Assembly (NCBI RefSeq): GCF_020379485.1 | Contig: NC_063452.1 | Span: 51,336,439 to 51,400,438 of the forward strand | From: Brassica napus | Lineage: Eukaryota > Streptophyta > Magnoliopsida > Brassicales > Brassicaceae | Length of the DNA stretch: 64,000 nucleotides | Direction: 5' to 3' | Shown: positions 33,208 to 43,000 of the stretch, in pieces | Layout of the letters: each line of letters starts with the position of its first letter | Position numbering within the stretch: the stretch's first letter is position 1 | The notes under the pieces: model-generated | What the model saw: only the letters and a program-made list of their open reading frames with translations | The model's database searches: none | Told to the model about the DNA's origin: nothing | Position numbers and translations under genes: made by a program

Positions 33208-34847
33208 ATGGCTCCTAGACCGAGACCAGCAGCTCCTGCACCTACGTATGCGGATTTGTTTGGCGATGGATCTTCCTCTAGCGGTCCATCGTCTTCTTCC
33301 GGGACAGTTCCAGACTCTCACACATCTCGGAGAGTTCCTTCGACCCCTCCTCCTCTTCCATCTCAGATGCCTCCCCCACGAGCTCCACCTGTCGCCCCGG
33401 ATCAGCCTGCCCCACCGGCTGCAGTTCATCCCGATTTGCGGGTGCCAGCTCATGCACCATTCGCAAGATACACCGTCGAGGATTTGCTTGCCCAGCCCGG
33501 ACGAGAGGGTTTACACGTTCTGGACCCCGATAGACCCCCGGGTACTTATTGGTAAGTACATAAAATTATTAATTTTAAATTTAAAATCTTTGATCAATTT
33601 TTTTAACAAATTTGTTATATTTGCAGGTTTGGGGCTAACAACCGTGTTAGCCGGAGCGTTTCAGAGACGATGAAGGGATATTATGACGGCCCTTATCCCA
33701 ACTGGACCATGACTCCCGATCACGTCAAGACGACGTGGTTTAAATGTTTTGCGGTAATTATATTTACATATTATTAATATTTATATTGTTAATTAAATAA
33801 TTATTATTATTTTTTTTCTAATCTTTTAAAATGTTTGTTTTTTCAGCAAAGGTGGAACTGGTCCGTAGGAATCACCGAGAGGGTGAAGAGCGAATTTATT
33901 GCAAAGGCGAAAACTCGTCTTTGCAACACCGTCTCCGATTGGAAGGACAAGTGGGAGATTTACGGCTATGAGGGGAAGCCGAGCGGGGTCACAAAGGAAG
34001 CATGGGATGGCCTCATCACCTATTGGAACGAACCCAGCTCCATCCGCAAAGCCAACTCCTGCTCCGCTTCCCGAAGAACGAGGGATAAAGATGGCCATTT
34101 GCCCATGGTTCATAGATCCGGCCAAAAACCCCATGCCGGAATTCGTCTCGAAGCTGTAAGTTTTATTTAAATTTATAATTTTCATTATTTTAAACTTGTA
34201 TTTATTAATTATATTTAATTTATTTATTATTGTTGTTTATTAGTTGGAGAAGACGGGAGTTTTGCCATCTCTCTCGGACTTATTCAAGATGACTCACGCC
34301 TCACCAGATGGGGTTTTTGTGGATCCTGCATCCGAAAACTCTTCAACGCTGTGGCGTCTCGGGTTGAAGAGCAAGAGACGCAACTTACCCAACAGTCTGC
34401 AGATGGATTACCCGTCAAGTTGTCAACCGTAGAGGTCGACCGGATCTTCGAGGAGGTAAAATTTAATAATTTTAATTTTTTTTCTTTATTTTATTATTAA
34501 CTCTAAATACGGTTTTATATATATACATATAGGTGGCTCCTAGAAAGAAGGGAAGGACGGTTGGAATAGGTTCCGTTAACGAAGTTGCAAGGGCGACTTC
34601 GTCATACTATTCGAGACGGGACCAGGACAACGACCGGATGCAGGCTCGCATGGATACCCAGCAGCAGCGTTTGGACTCTCTCGAGGGTTTGCTGGATGTG
34701 ATGGCGGTGGGAAATCCAACTTTGCAGAGAGCTTTGGCGGAGAGACGAGCAGCTCTCGGGATGAGCCAGCCGGATCCCGAAGCAGGAACGTCTACAGACC
34801 CGAACCCCTCAGCCAACTACTTCGATGACCATGATGTTGGCCTTTAG
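33208..34847 (+). pseudogene. CACTA-2 TNPA-like (Ptta/En-Spm) gene, one frameshift
   Basis: Accessory DNA-binding protein of the element. Exons 33208-33551, 33627-33753, 33847-34155, 34244-34455 and 34533-34847, with GT..AG borders. Pro/Ser-rich N-terminus (GPSSSSGTVPDSHTSRR). Conserved Ptta block: MKGYYDGPYPNWTMTPDHVK, QRWNWSVGITERVKSEF, AWDGLITYWNEPSSIRKANS and HRSGQKPHAGIRLEA. The C-terminus has a predicted coiled coil (MQARMDTQQQRLDSLEGLL). In exon 4 the frame is lost near 34336-34340, after DPASE: downstream codons continue in the next frame (VEEQETQLTQQSADGLPVKL). One base appears missing. Otherwise the gene is complete, resembling the situation in CACTA-1. Confidence 0.85.
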
Positions 34848-35029
34848 TTTCCTTTTTTAATTTCTTTTGTTTTGTATAAAAAATTTAAATTCTATTTAAT
34901 TAATGAATTTATAGTTTTTTTAAAAAATTATTTGGTTTCATATTTAATTTTATTTCAAATATTTTAAATTTTAAAATTATTGTTTTATAAAATTTATATA
35001 ATTATTATAATTAATTAATATTTTAAATA

Positions 35030-35399
35030 TGGAGATGTAAATTCGTTGTAAAATTCCACGTTAAGTCCTCGTAACGTTTACGAGGAATTTACATGAAGTC
35101 GTTGTAAAGTCCTCGTAAAATTTACATCGACTTTACGTGGAAGCCTTAAGTGGCTTTTACAACGAACTATTACGAGGTATTTACATCGTCATTTACGAGG
35201 GCATTACGACGAATAGTTTCCTTCCGCTTTACGAGGAATTGACTTCCTCGTAAACATAACTAGGACTTTACGACGAAACCTCCGTTACGACGAGCGTTTA
35301 ACAACGAAACGCGTATCGATGTTAATTCGTCGTAAAGCCCCTATTACGACGAATTTACAACGAATACCGCCCTCGTAAAAAATATGTTTTCTTGTAGTG
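35030..35399 (+). repeat. CACTA-2 3' subterminal ACGACG / ACGAGG repeats
   Basis: Dense TTTACGAGGA, TTCGTCGTAAA and TTACAACGAA units in both orientations up to the right terminus. Confidence 0.85.
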
Positions 35400-35402
35400 A
35401 AT

Positions 35403-35497
35403 TAGAGTTTTATAATGCCGATTTTTGGATTGATAAAACATAAAATAATAAGTATTCGTAAGATTATTATGCCCGCATGTGCGGGCTAAACACCTAG
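35403..35497 (+). mobile_element. Helitron-like 3' terminus with hairpin
   Basis: The palindrome GCCCGCATGTGCGGGC (35470-35485) is followed about 10 bases later by CTAG, resembling a Helitron 3' end. The base after CTAG is A rather than the usual T, so the assignment is tentative. It would close the AT-rich insert that began near 26356. Confidence 0.45.
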
Positions 35498-35693
35498 ATC
35501 TTCCTTAAAAATCTAGTCTTAAATGATATTCTTCCTTAAAAATCTAGTCTTAAATCTCTAGACTATTTTCTATTGATTGTGAGCTGTCTTGTGACATTCA
35601 CAGACATTACAATAAAGAAGGAAACACTGTTATTGGGTGCTCACTTTAGTCTTTATTCACAACATTCATAAACTCTTTCTCTTGTAGATTCAT
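35498..35693. other. Duplicated host DNA at end of repeat unit 1
   Basis: The sequence ...TTGTGACATTCACAGACATTACAATAAAG... matches 49420-49515 at the end of repeat unit 2. A local 30-bp tandem copy (CTTCCTTAAAAATCTAGTCT) lies at 35500-35560. The junction with the SEN2 fragment at about 35693 marks the tandem-duplication breakpoint. Confidence 0.75.
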
Positions 35694-36230
35694 AAATTGG
35701 TTCCGCAAGAGCATTCGTTTCAGCACCTTTCCATTTCCATCTCGGTGCCATGGAATAAAACTGCATATAGCATTAAAAAATCAAACAGTTTGAGCATAAA
35801 ACATATATAAATAAAGCAAAATATTAGCAGCCACAACTATTACACACTAGCATCATGCGGGCATTGTCTGTAACTCATGTTTCTAACAATTGACATACTT
35901 GGAAGAACCCAATTTAGAGCTGAATTGAACAAAGCCAAGAACTTTTGCGTTAAGAGTCAAAGGAAAAGTGCAGAGTCAGGATTATTATCTATTACAAGCA
36001 GAGAGGCATACATAGACACACCAATTTCATCTCACATAACATAGCATAAACACGCAAATTGCATCTTAGCGTGCCTATACATACTTAATTAAATGCACCA
36101 AATAAACTCAAACTTCATGGAGAGTCACTCACACTGTGATTGATTTGATACTTTGAAGTGTAATAAAATGAGCGGAATCAAAGGTTATTAATTACCTTGA
36201 TTATCGTAATTTATTTTGATTTTCGAAAGA
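35694..36230 (-). pseudogene. Truncated SEN2 5' end (second copy)
   Basis: Minus-strand copy of the first ~20 codons of SEN2 (start ATG at 35751-35749, MAPRWKWKGAETNALAEP), the 5'-UTR intron and the 5'-UTR exon. Coding homology stops abruptly at the EPI codons (about 35694), where unit 1 DNA joins. It retains the same splice sites as the intact gene, the donor being near 36192. It cannot encode the nuclease domain. Confidence 0.9.
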
Positions 36231-36241
36231 AAAACCAGTAA

Positions 36242-36250
36242 ATTCTTTTG
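36242..36250. other. Empty MULE target site
   Basis: ATTCTTTTG occurs once here, flanked by CCAGTAA on the left and ACGAAGG on the right. In repeat unit 1 the flanks GTAG...ACGAAGG surround the MULE and its duplicated ATTCTTTTG. Confidence 0.92.
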
Positions 36251-36339
36251 ACGAAGGTAAGGCAAGAGGCGTCTTAACGTAAACCATTCGCAAAATTTCC
36301 GGTTAAAGTTTCGATTACAATCCAATGACGCCCGGCCCA

Positions 36340-36402
36340 CACGTGCGTTGACTTACTCCACGTGCGGATTTTGAGGGTCTCCTCTCTAATCTCTCTATAT
36401 TA
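36340..36402 (+). promoter_or_regulatory. RBR gene B promoter: two G-boxes and TATA
   Basis: CACGTG at 36340-36345 and 36359-36364, then TCTCTATATTAAAA at 36392-36405, about 120 bp before the ATG. It lies in a compact divergent region of about 330 bp between the SEN2 fragment's 5'-UTR donor and the RBR ATG. Confidence 0.65.
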
Positions 36403-36522
36403 AAAAAAATATGTAGGAGACGACGTAAAAGCTTAAAAAGCACTCGTCACGAAGAGAGAACAAAAAAGGGAAAGCAAGCACGCACAGTGTTTTTTGAATC
36501 GCTGCTGCTACCAAAGTAAGTT

Positions 36523-39263
36523 ATGGAGTTCTTGGGAGGTCGCGATTCCGATTCCGATTCCGAATACGCTTTCCGATTGCAGATGGAGGAGGCACTCGCT
36601 GCTTCCCTCGCTTCCCGATCTCGTGCTCCGCCGTCGCCTCCCGTTGTCGCTAGGAGTGGATTCGCTATCGTGGTGGAGGATGAGGAGATCGGTTCCACGC
36701 CGAGAGGTGAATCTGAGAACGCGCGTCAAAGAAACACCGGCGGCGGAGAAGGTAACTCGAGAGGAAAAGGGAAAACCCACCACGAGACAGTCTCTGGTAC
36801 ACGGAGAGACGATCGAAACCCTAACAGTAAAGTCCAGAATGCTTCTGCGTACGTTGGTACTGTTACTGTTCTTCCCGCGCAATCTGTCGGTGAGGGAAGC
36901 TCGAAGAAGGTTGTTGGTGATGCCGTAAGGAGGGGGAGTTTCAGGGGAGACTTGATGTACAGGCTTTACTCCAAGGGTTTGGTGAGCGAAGAGACTGGGA
37001 ATGGGAATGGGAATGGGAAAGGGAAGGTGGCTGATGTGGTGGCTGGGTTTGGGGTTGCGATTTGCGACCAGAGGGATGCTCTGTTGTTCGAGTCCAAGGG
37101 ACAGCTGGCTGGCCGTGGCGCGAATCGTCAGGGAGCGGAGATTCAGGCGTTGACTCTAGGGTTGACCGAGGCGTCGAAGCTGGGGATCAAACACGTCGCT
37201 ATCTTCTGCGATTCTTTTCCCATTTTCCAATTCGTTAAGTTTCCAACTCTTTCCCTTTTCTTCTTTGTTACGCTTCACTCTTACTTGCTTTTGTTGAATG
37301 GTGTGTTCGTTTTACTTTTGTTTACTCGATGCATCATGTAGAAATAGTGATGAGCTGATGAGTTGGAGTTCCCCTGTTCCTGTTACTATTTGATGTAGCT
37401 AATTTGTGTGTTTGAGGATGTGCCAATGTGATTGAAGAGTTGCATTGACTACTCTATCATTCTATATTCGTGAACCATTTTGTTAGCTATTGTTGTTTCT
37501 CTTTGCTTGGCGATAAAAATAAGTTGTTTGTTGCGCTACCTCCACTAGCTATATCAGAGAGTAGAGACTGTTTATTTGCTTGTGTTTTGTGCGATGGTTT
37601 AGAGTTCCAATGTGTAGTGCTTTCTTTACCTAGATTTTCATTTTCTGTTTATTTTATTTGAATGCAGGTCAGGGGAAGCTGGAAGCCTAAGCAAAAGAAG
37701 ATTGCCATGCTAATGGATGACTTGCAACGGATCAGGCAACAATTCTCGTTTACTCAAGCTGTTCTGGTGGCTGGAAACCAAGTCAAATATGCTTATAAAC
37801 TCGCTAGGGAATCAATTGTTTCGCAAGCAACCCCTCATGAAAACCCCCGCCAAGCTAAATTAGCTGCTATGAAAGAAGAGTGTCTTATCTGTTTCAACGA
37901 TATCGATCCTGAGCGCATGTTTTCTATCGGTAAATGCACTCACCGCTTTTGCTTTCAGTGTGTGAAGCAACATGTAGAGGTGAAGCTGCTTCACGGAATG
38001 ATTCCGAATTGTCCTCATGATAAATGCAATTCTGAGATGGTTATCGATGCGTGTGGCAAGCTTTTGACTCCGAAATTGGGTGAAATGTGGAAGCAAAGGA
38101 TCAAGGAGAACGCAATACCTGTCACTGAGAGAGTTTACTGTCCTTACCTGAGGTGTTCGGCTTTGATGTCCAAAACCAAGATATCTGAATCCGCCAAGAG
38201 CTTACAGTCTGCTTACCCTGCATCTGGAGTCAGGAGATGTGTCGAATGTCGTGGCCTTTTCTGTGTGGACTGTAAAGTCCCGTGGCATGGGAAGCTGTCA
38301 TGCGCCGAGTACAAGAAACTGCATCCTAATCCTCCCTCAGATGATGTGAAGCTAAAGTCTCTGGCGAATAATAAAATGTGGCGCCAATGTGGCAAGTGCC
38401 AGCACATGATTGAACTTAGTCAAGGATGCAATCACATAACTTGCAGGTATCTTCTTAACACTTTGATCAACCTAAGAAACCTAAGCAATTATTCAATCTT
38501 TCCTTGTTTAACCATATTGGGGGCGTATTTCCCTTTTGGTATTTGCTTTAGATGTGGGCATGAGTTCTGCTACAATTGTGGAGGAGGATGGAACAAAAAA
38601 ACAGGGACTTGTGTTAAGCAATGCCCGACCTGGGACGAAGCGTACATCATGCGGCAAGATCAAGATCCAGGGCGTGCGTATGTGGCGCCTAACAACTACT
38701 TTGATGATCATGATGAGGAGGATGAAGCTGATGAAGATATTGAGTACGGCTATGGTGACTTCCCCTTTAATTTGGGGCAACATATGAATATTGTTAATCC
38801 TGAAGAGCCCTTTGATCCCTTCTTCGACCTGCCAGATGGTAATGTGCCAAATCTCTATATAAAGCCCCTTGAATCTCATAAGCTGTTCCTACTGAAATCA
38901 CTCTCTGATGCTCCTCTAGGTGTGATCTTTCACCCATCTATGCTGTCTCCCAGGAGCCGTCAGCAATTCTACGACTCGGATGATGATTCTGATGAGGAAA
39001 GGTTGCGACCACCTCATTTGAGACAGAGTAATGCCCCGTCTGGTGATGAGACAACAAGAGTTAATGGTCATTTGAGACAGAGTAATGCCCCGTCTGGTAA
39101 TGAGACGACAAGAGTTAATGCTCCTCCTGAGGAAGAAGAAGAAGTGGACGACTGCCCATACTTCGGAACGTATGGAAAGTACGCTATAGTATATGACTCG
39201 GACGGCTATGAAATCGAGGATTACACGAACCCTTTCCATCCAGATTACTATCCTCAGTTTTGA
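36523..39263 (+). CDS. RBR (RING1-IBR-RING2) E3 ubiquitin ligase gene B
   Basis: Intact paralogue of gene A with exons 36523-37233, 37668-38446 and 38552-39263, giving 733 residues. The RNase-H-like domain (VAICDQRDALLFESKGQLA, EIQALTLGLTEASKLGIKH), RING1, IBR and RING2 are nearly identical to A, and the RING2 catalytic Cys in QGCNHITC is present. The C-terminus (~190 residues) is a normal mixed-composition tail (FPFNLGQHMNIVNPEEPFDP, LKSLSDAPLGVIFHPSMLSP) with two tandem 18-20-residue units (HLRQSNAPSGDETTRVNG and a near copy), ending GYEIEDYTNPFHPDYYPQF. Intron 2 (105 bases) is a multiple of three with no stop, so its retention would insert 35 residues into RING2. It is more likely than A to reflect the ancestral protein. 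Confidence 0.9.
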
Positions 39264-40008
39264 GGTCTAGTTTGGAACCGAAGTTCGACTCTGTTTTCTT
39301 TTTCTCCTCAGCTCCAAACACTTTGCTATATGACTTTTTCGGCTGTAATGTTTTTGGAGGTTCATATGTTTTCTATGACTTGTTGCTGCGTCTGAGTTTG
39401 GGAGATTGAGAAAAGTGTAAAACTTGGAATTTGGGTTTGAAGGTAGGGCTTTTGTTTCACCGTATTGTTCCATTGCTGAGTTATGTGATTGCCAGCTGAA
39501 TCACAACCCGTAAGTTGCTAAAACGAACACGGACACGTTTAATCAATTTCTCATAATTAGTTAGTCACTATGGGTCGGATAAAACCCATCTTAGAATACC
39601 CACCCATTAGGTGAGATTCAGTAACTGTCCCAATCGTCACCGTCCAGGAGATTTAGCCGTCTTTCTCTCTCCCGGTGACGTTTATCGGCGATTGCTTTAG
39701 TTTCACGGATTTCCCAGTCTTCTACGAACCCTCAGGCGCAATTCCACACTTTGTCTATTGTCGTCGTCCACCCTGAAGATGCCTTAGTTTCTGTCACATG
39801 TATAAAATTAAGTCGAATGGTATATTGTTCTGTGTTGAGAAAGGTTGTATACTTTGTCGTTATGGTTTTATTCCTTGAATGTAGAGTTAAAATCTCTTAA
39901 ATTTTTCTTAATGGTAATCACATAACTCAACAATGGATAAAATAAAATTTATTTGTATACTTTGTGGTTATGGTTTTATTCCTTGAATGTATAGAACTAG
40001 CTAGGGAT
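39264..40008. other. RBR-B downstream DNA with empty CACTA-1 site
   Basis: 3' UTR and downstream DNA shared with gene A (for example GGGTTTGAAGGTAGGGCTTT near 39432). A stretch at 39530-39790 is absent from unit 1 and unrecognised. CATAACTCAACAATGGATAAAA at 39921-39942 is the uninterrupted target of CACTA-1 (AAT at 39932-39934). Confidence 0.8.
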
Positions 40009-43000
40009 TAGAGATGTCAAATAGGTTGGACCGTCCCATCCCGTCCCGACCCGCCGCGGGCTCAGCATCTCGTGGATCTAGGCGGTCCCGTCCCGCGCGG
40101 GCTGCGGTCTAGAGAAAGACGGCCCAGTCCCGTACCGCCTAATTGCACAATCCCTTACAAGCCGTCCCGCGGGCTGGACGCGAAAGGAGTGCAGCATGAC
40201 GTTTCTCGACGCTGCAGGCTGCTCCAGTGACCACTACATACCTAACTGCACATAATGAATGATATATGAACACATGACCCATCTACTATTGGAGCTTAAC
40301 AAAATTTTACATATATTAGTCTTGTTCTGTATTTTTTTTTTCTATTGAAGACTCTTCAAGTTTGGTGCAGATATTGGATGCAATCAAGTTCACTGTTAAT
40401 TACTAGCCATTCAATCTGTTTCTTCAGATAACTTTGAAGAACTATAGTTTGTTGTTTGATCGTGAGTATAAAAAATTAAGTCTCAACAAAAGTAAAATTT
40501 AGAGAAACACCAAATGGTCCAAATCATAGTATTCAAAACCAAAAATCATGCAACTTAAACAAGAAATCTTAAATTGTAATTGAAGCAAAACACCAAATCA
40601 AGATAACATTTCAAACTTGCTCATCTACTCATCTTCATCTTCCCCATCAACAATGGACTCAAATGTTGGTAATTTCTCTTCTTCTCCATCACCATCGATT
40701 TCTTCATCTACAAATATCAGTGTACAAGTCAGTAATGTTACTGTTACTAAAACTATAATGTGAGTTATTTACCATGTGCGTAAGATTCATATCCTTTGAT
40801 CCAATTCCTAGTGCATATCAGAGCTTGCACATTTTCTGGGAGTAGACGACTCCTATATTTATTTAGAACTCGCGATCCAATACTGAAGGAGGACTCCGAA
40901 GCCACTGTTGTGATTGGAATACTTAGCAGATCACATGCCATTGCAGCCAAGTCACCATACCGATGCGCATTATCTTTCCACCAATCGAGGATGTCCAAGC
41001 TCTGGAAATTAGTAATGTCCAAAGGTGGTTCTTCAAGATAAGCTTCTAGAGGTGTCTTTCCACTAACAATTCCACTGACTTTGCGAAATGCAAAGAAATC
41101 CTAGCAAAGTTAAAAAAAAAATATCAGAGAGGAAAAAAAAACTAAACAGCAAAGCAACGTAACTATAATTCTTTCACTGATGAATTGGAGGCCGACGACG
41201 GAAGGAAAAAAATTGAACAGAAGAAAAAAATGCTTGTGAAAGATAAACAGAAGGAAAAAAATTTTAAAACACTCACATTGTAGTTCCCAAACAGTCCCAT
41301 TGATCCTGCCGCACAAGCTTTTTGCGGAACAGTGTCACGTGGCTCAGTGGAAGGTGAGTTATTCTTGGAGTTTTTGTCGTATGTCTCAAACAGAATACTG
41401 AGCTTCTCACGCAAGTTCTTCACCTTCGCATCACGTGTACTTATGTCAAGCTTCCCTAAACAACATTTAACAATTGAAAGCTTAAACCGTGAATCAAAGA
41501 CTGCTGCCATTGCAAAAACACCACTAACTTCATCCCAATATTTGTCAAACTTCTCCTTCATCGGTGGCACCATGTATCTGACAATCTCATCTGCGCTTTC
41601 CTCATTTCTCCGAAGCCAATCATGGATCAACCAAACCTGATAGAAATACAGGTTTGCAGTCGGGTAATTCGAATCAGACATCAAGCTTGTGATCACAGCA
41701 AAATGACCCAAAAAATCGCAGATATTAGCGGCTCTAGTCCATTCCTCATCTGTGGGCGCTGTTTTATAACCCTTCTTATCAAATGTCTCCAACTTAACAA
41801 ATGCTTTACGGTATTTGAGAGCTCTTTCAAGCATATAGTAAGTTGAGTTCCATCTCGTCGACACGTCCAGTATCAGCCACCCACTTTCTACTACACCCGC
41901 AGCATCCACACATTTTTGGAACAATTGTTCACGTGTTTCCGATCCTAATACATACTTAACACTCTCTCTTACTTTCTGCGAAGATTCTCCAATAACCTTC
42001 AACCCATCTTGCACTATGAGATTAAGTATGTGAGCTGCACATCTTACATGGAAAAACTCTCTTCCACACAACAAATCATCATTCAAATTCAGCTGCGACT
42101 TCACAATGTCCTGCATGGAGTCATTACTTGTAGCATTATCTAATGTGACTGAGAACACCTTCTTATCAATTCCCCACTCTTTCAGTGACGCGAGGAGTTG
42201 AACCGCAATAATCATACCGGTATGTGGTGGTGGTAGAGCACAAAACGTCAGGATCTTGCTGTTCAACTTCCAATTCCGATCAATGTAATGTGCTGTCACA
42301 CACATGTATCCTTCCCGTTTCACGGATGTCCTCAAGTCAGACGTGAAGGAGACTCGTCCAGGGAGAGTCGCTAATTCCCTCTTGAGTGTGTCTCTCTCGC
42401 TTTCATATAGTCTATACACATCTGCTCTCGCTGTTTTTCGACAAATGGTTTGGACATCAGCATTCAAATACTTCCAGGTGTCTCTCACTCTTTCATACTC
42501 CACGTACGAGTAAGGTAGATCATGCTAGACTATTGTCTTAGCTACCATCTGCCTAAACACAGTATGATCATACTTTCGAGATACCACTTTCCCGTCGATA
42601 TTGAGTTGTTGCTGCCTTCCTCGATTCCTTGGATACATTTTACATCTCTCCCGATGTCTTCTCAACCCACTGGTTCCATGCGAATGTGATTGCCATGCAT
42701 ACTCACGTTTGCAATGATTGCATGCAGCTTTCAACTTTCCATTGGGTTTTTTGACCACCTTGAAATCTTTCCAGACATCTGATTTTTGTCTCTCTTCCCT
42801 TTCCTCTTCACCGATTTCATCCTCATCAAACTCTTCTTCATCCAGTTCATCACCAAGCTCGGGTATGTCCTCTGCGACCTTCTCCTTCTTCTTTTGCGAC
42901 TGAGTAGGCGAAACCTTCTTCATTTTGGACTTAGTAGGCGACTTTCTTCTCCCTCCACGAATCACAGACTTCATAGGAACAGACTTCCCCTTACTACACA

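Larger units (their letters stand above)
27619..35399 (+). mobile_element. CACTA-2 (En/Spm-like) DNA transposon with EDM2 inverted repeat
   Basis: A 7.8-kb element with termini CACTACAAGAAAAC and GTTTTCTTGTAGTG and target duplication AAT (27616-27618 and 35400-35402). The subterminal regions are filled with ACGACGAA/TTCGTCGT units. Order: repeat-rich promoter copy 1, EDM2-derived hairpin, promoter copy 2, TNPD gene, an internal array of the same ACGACG units, TNPA-like gene, 3' subterminal repeats. Confidence 0.95.

Noticed and set aside
37662..39263. A single 533-codon RBR-B protein reading through intron 2
   Set aside because: Gene A has a stop in the same intron and the splice sites are canonical in both, so splicing is the better reading; retention is noted only as a possible isoform.
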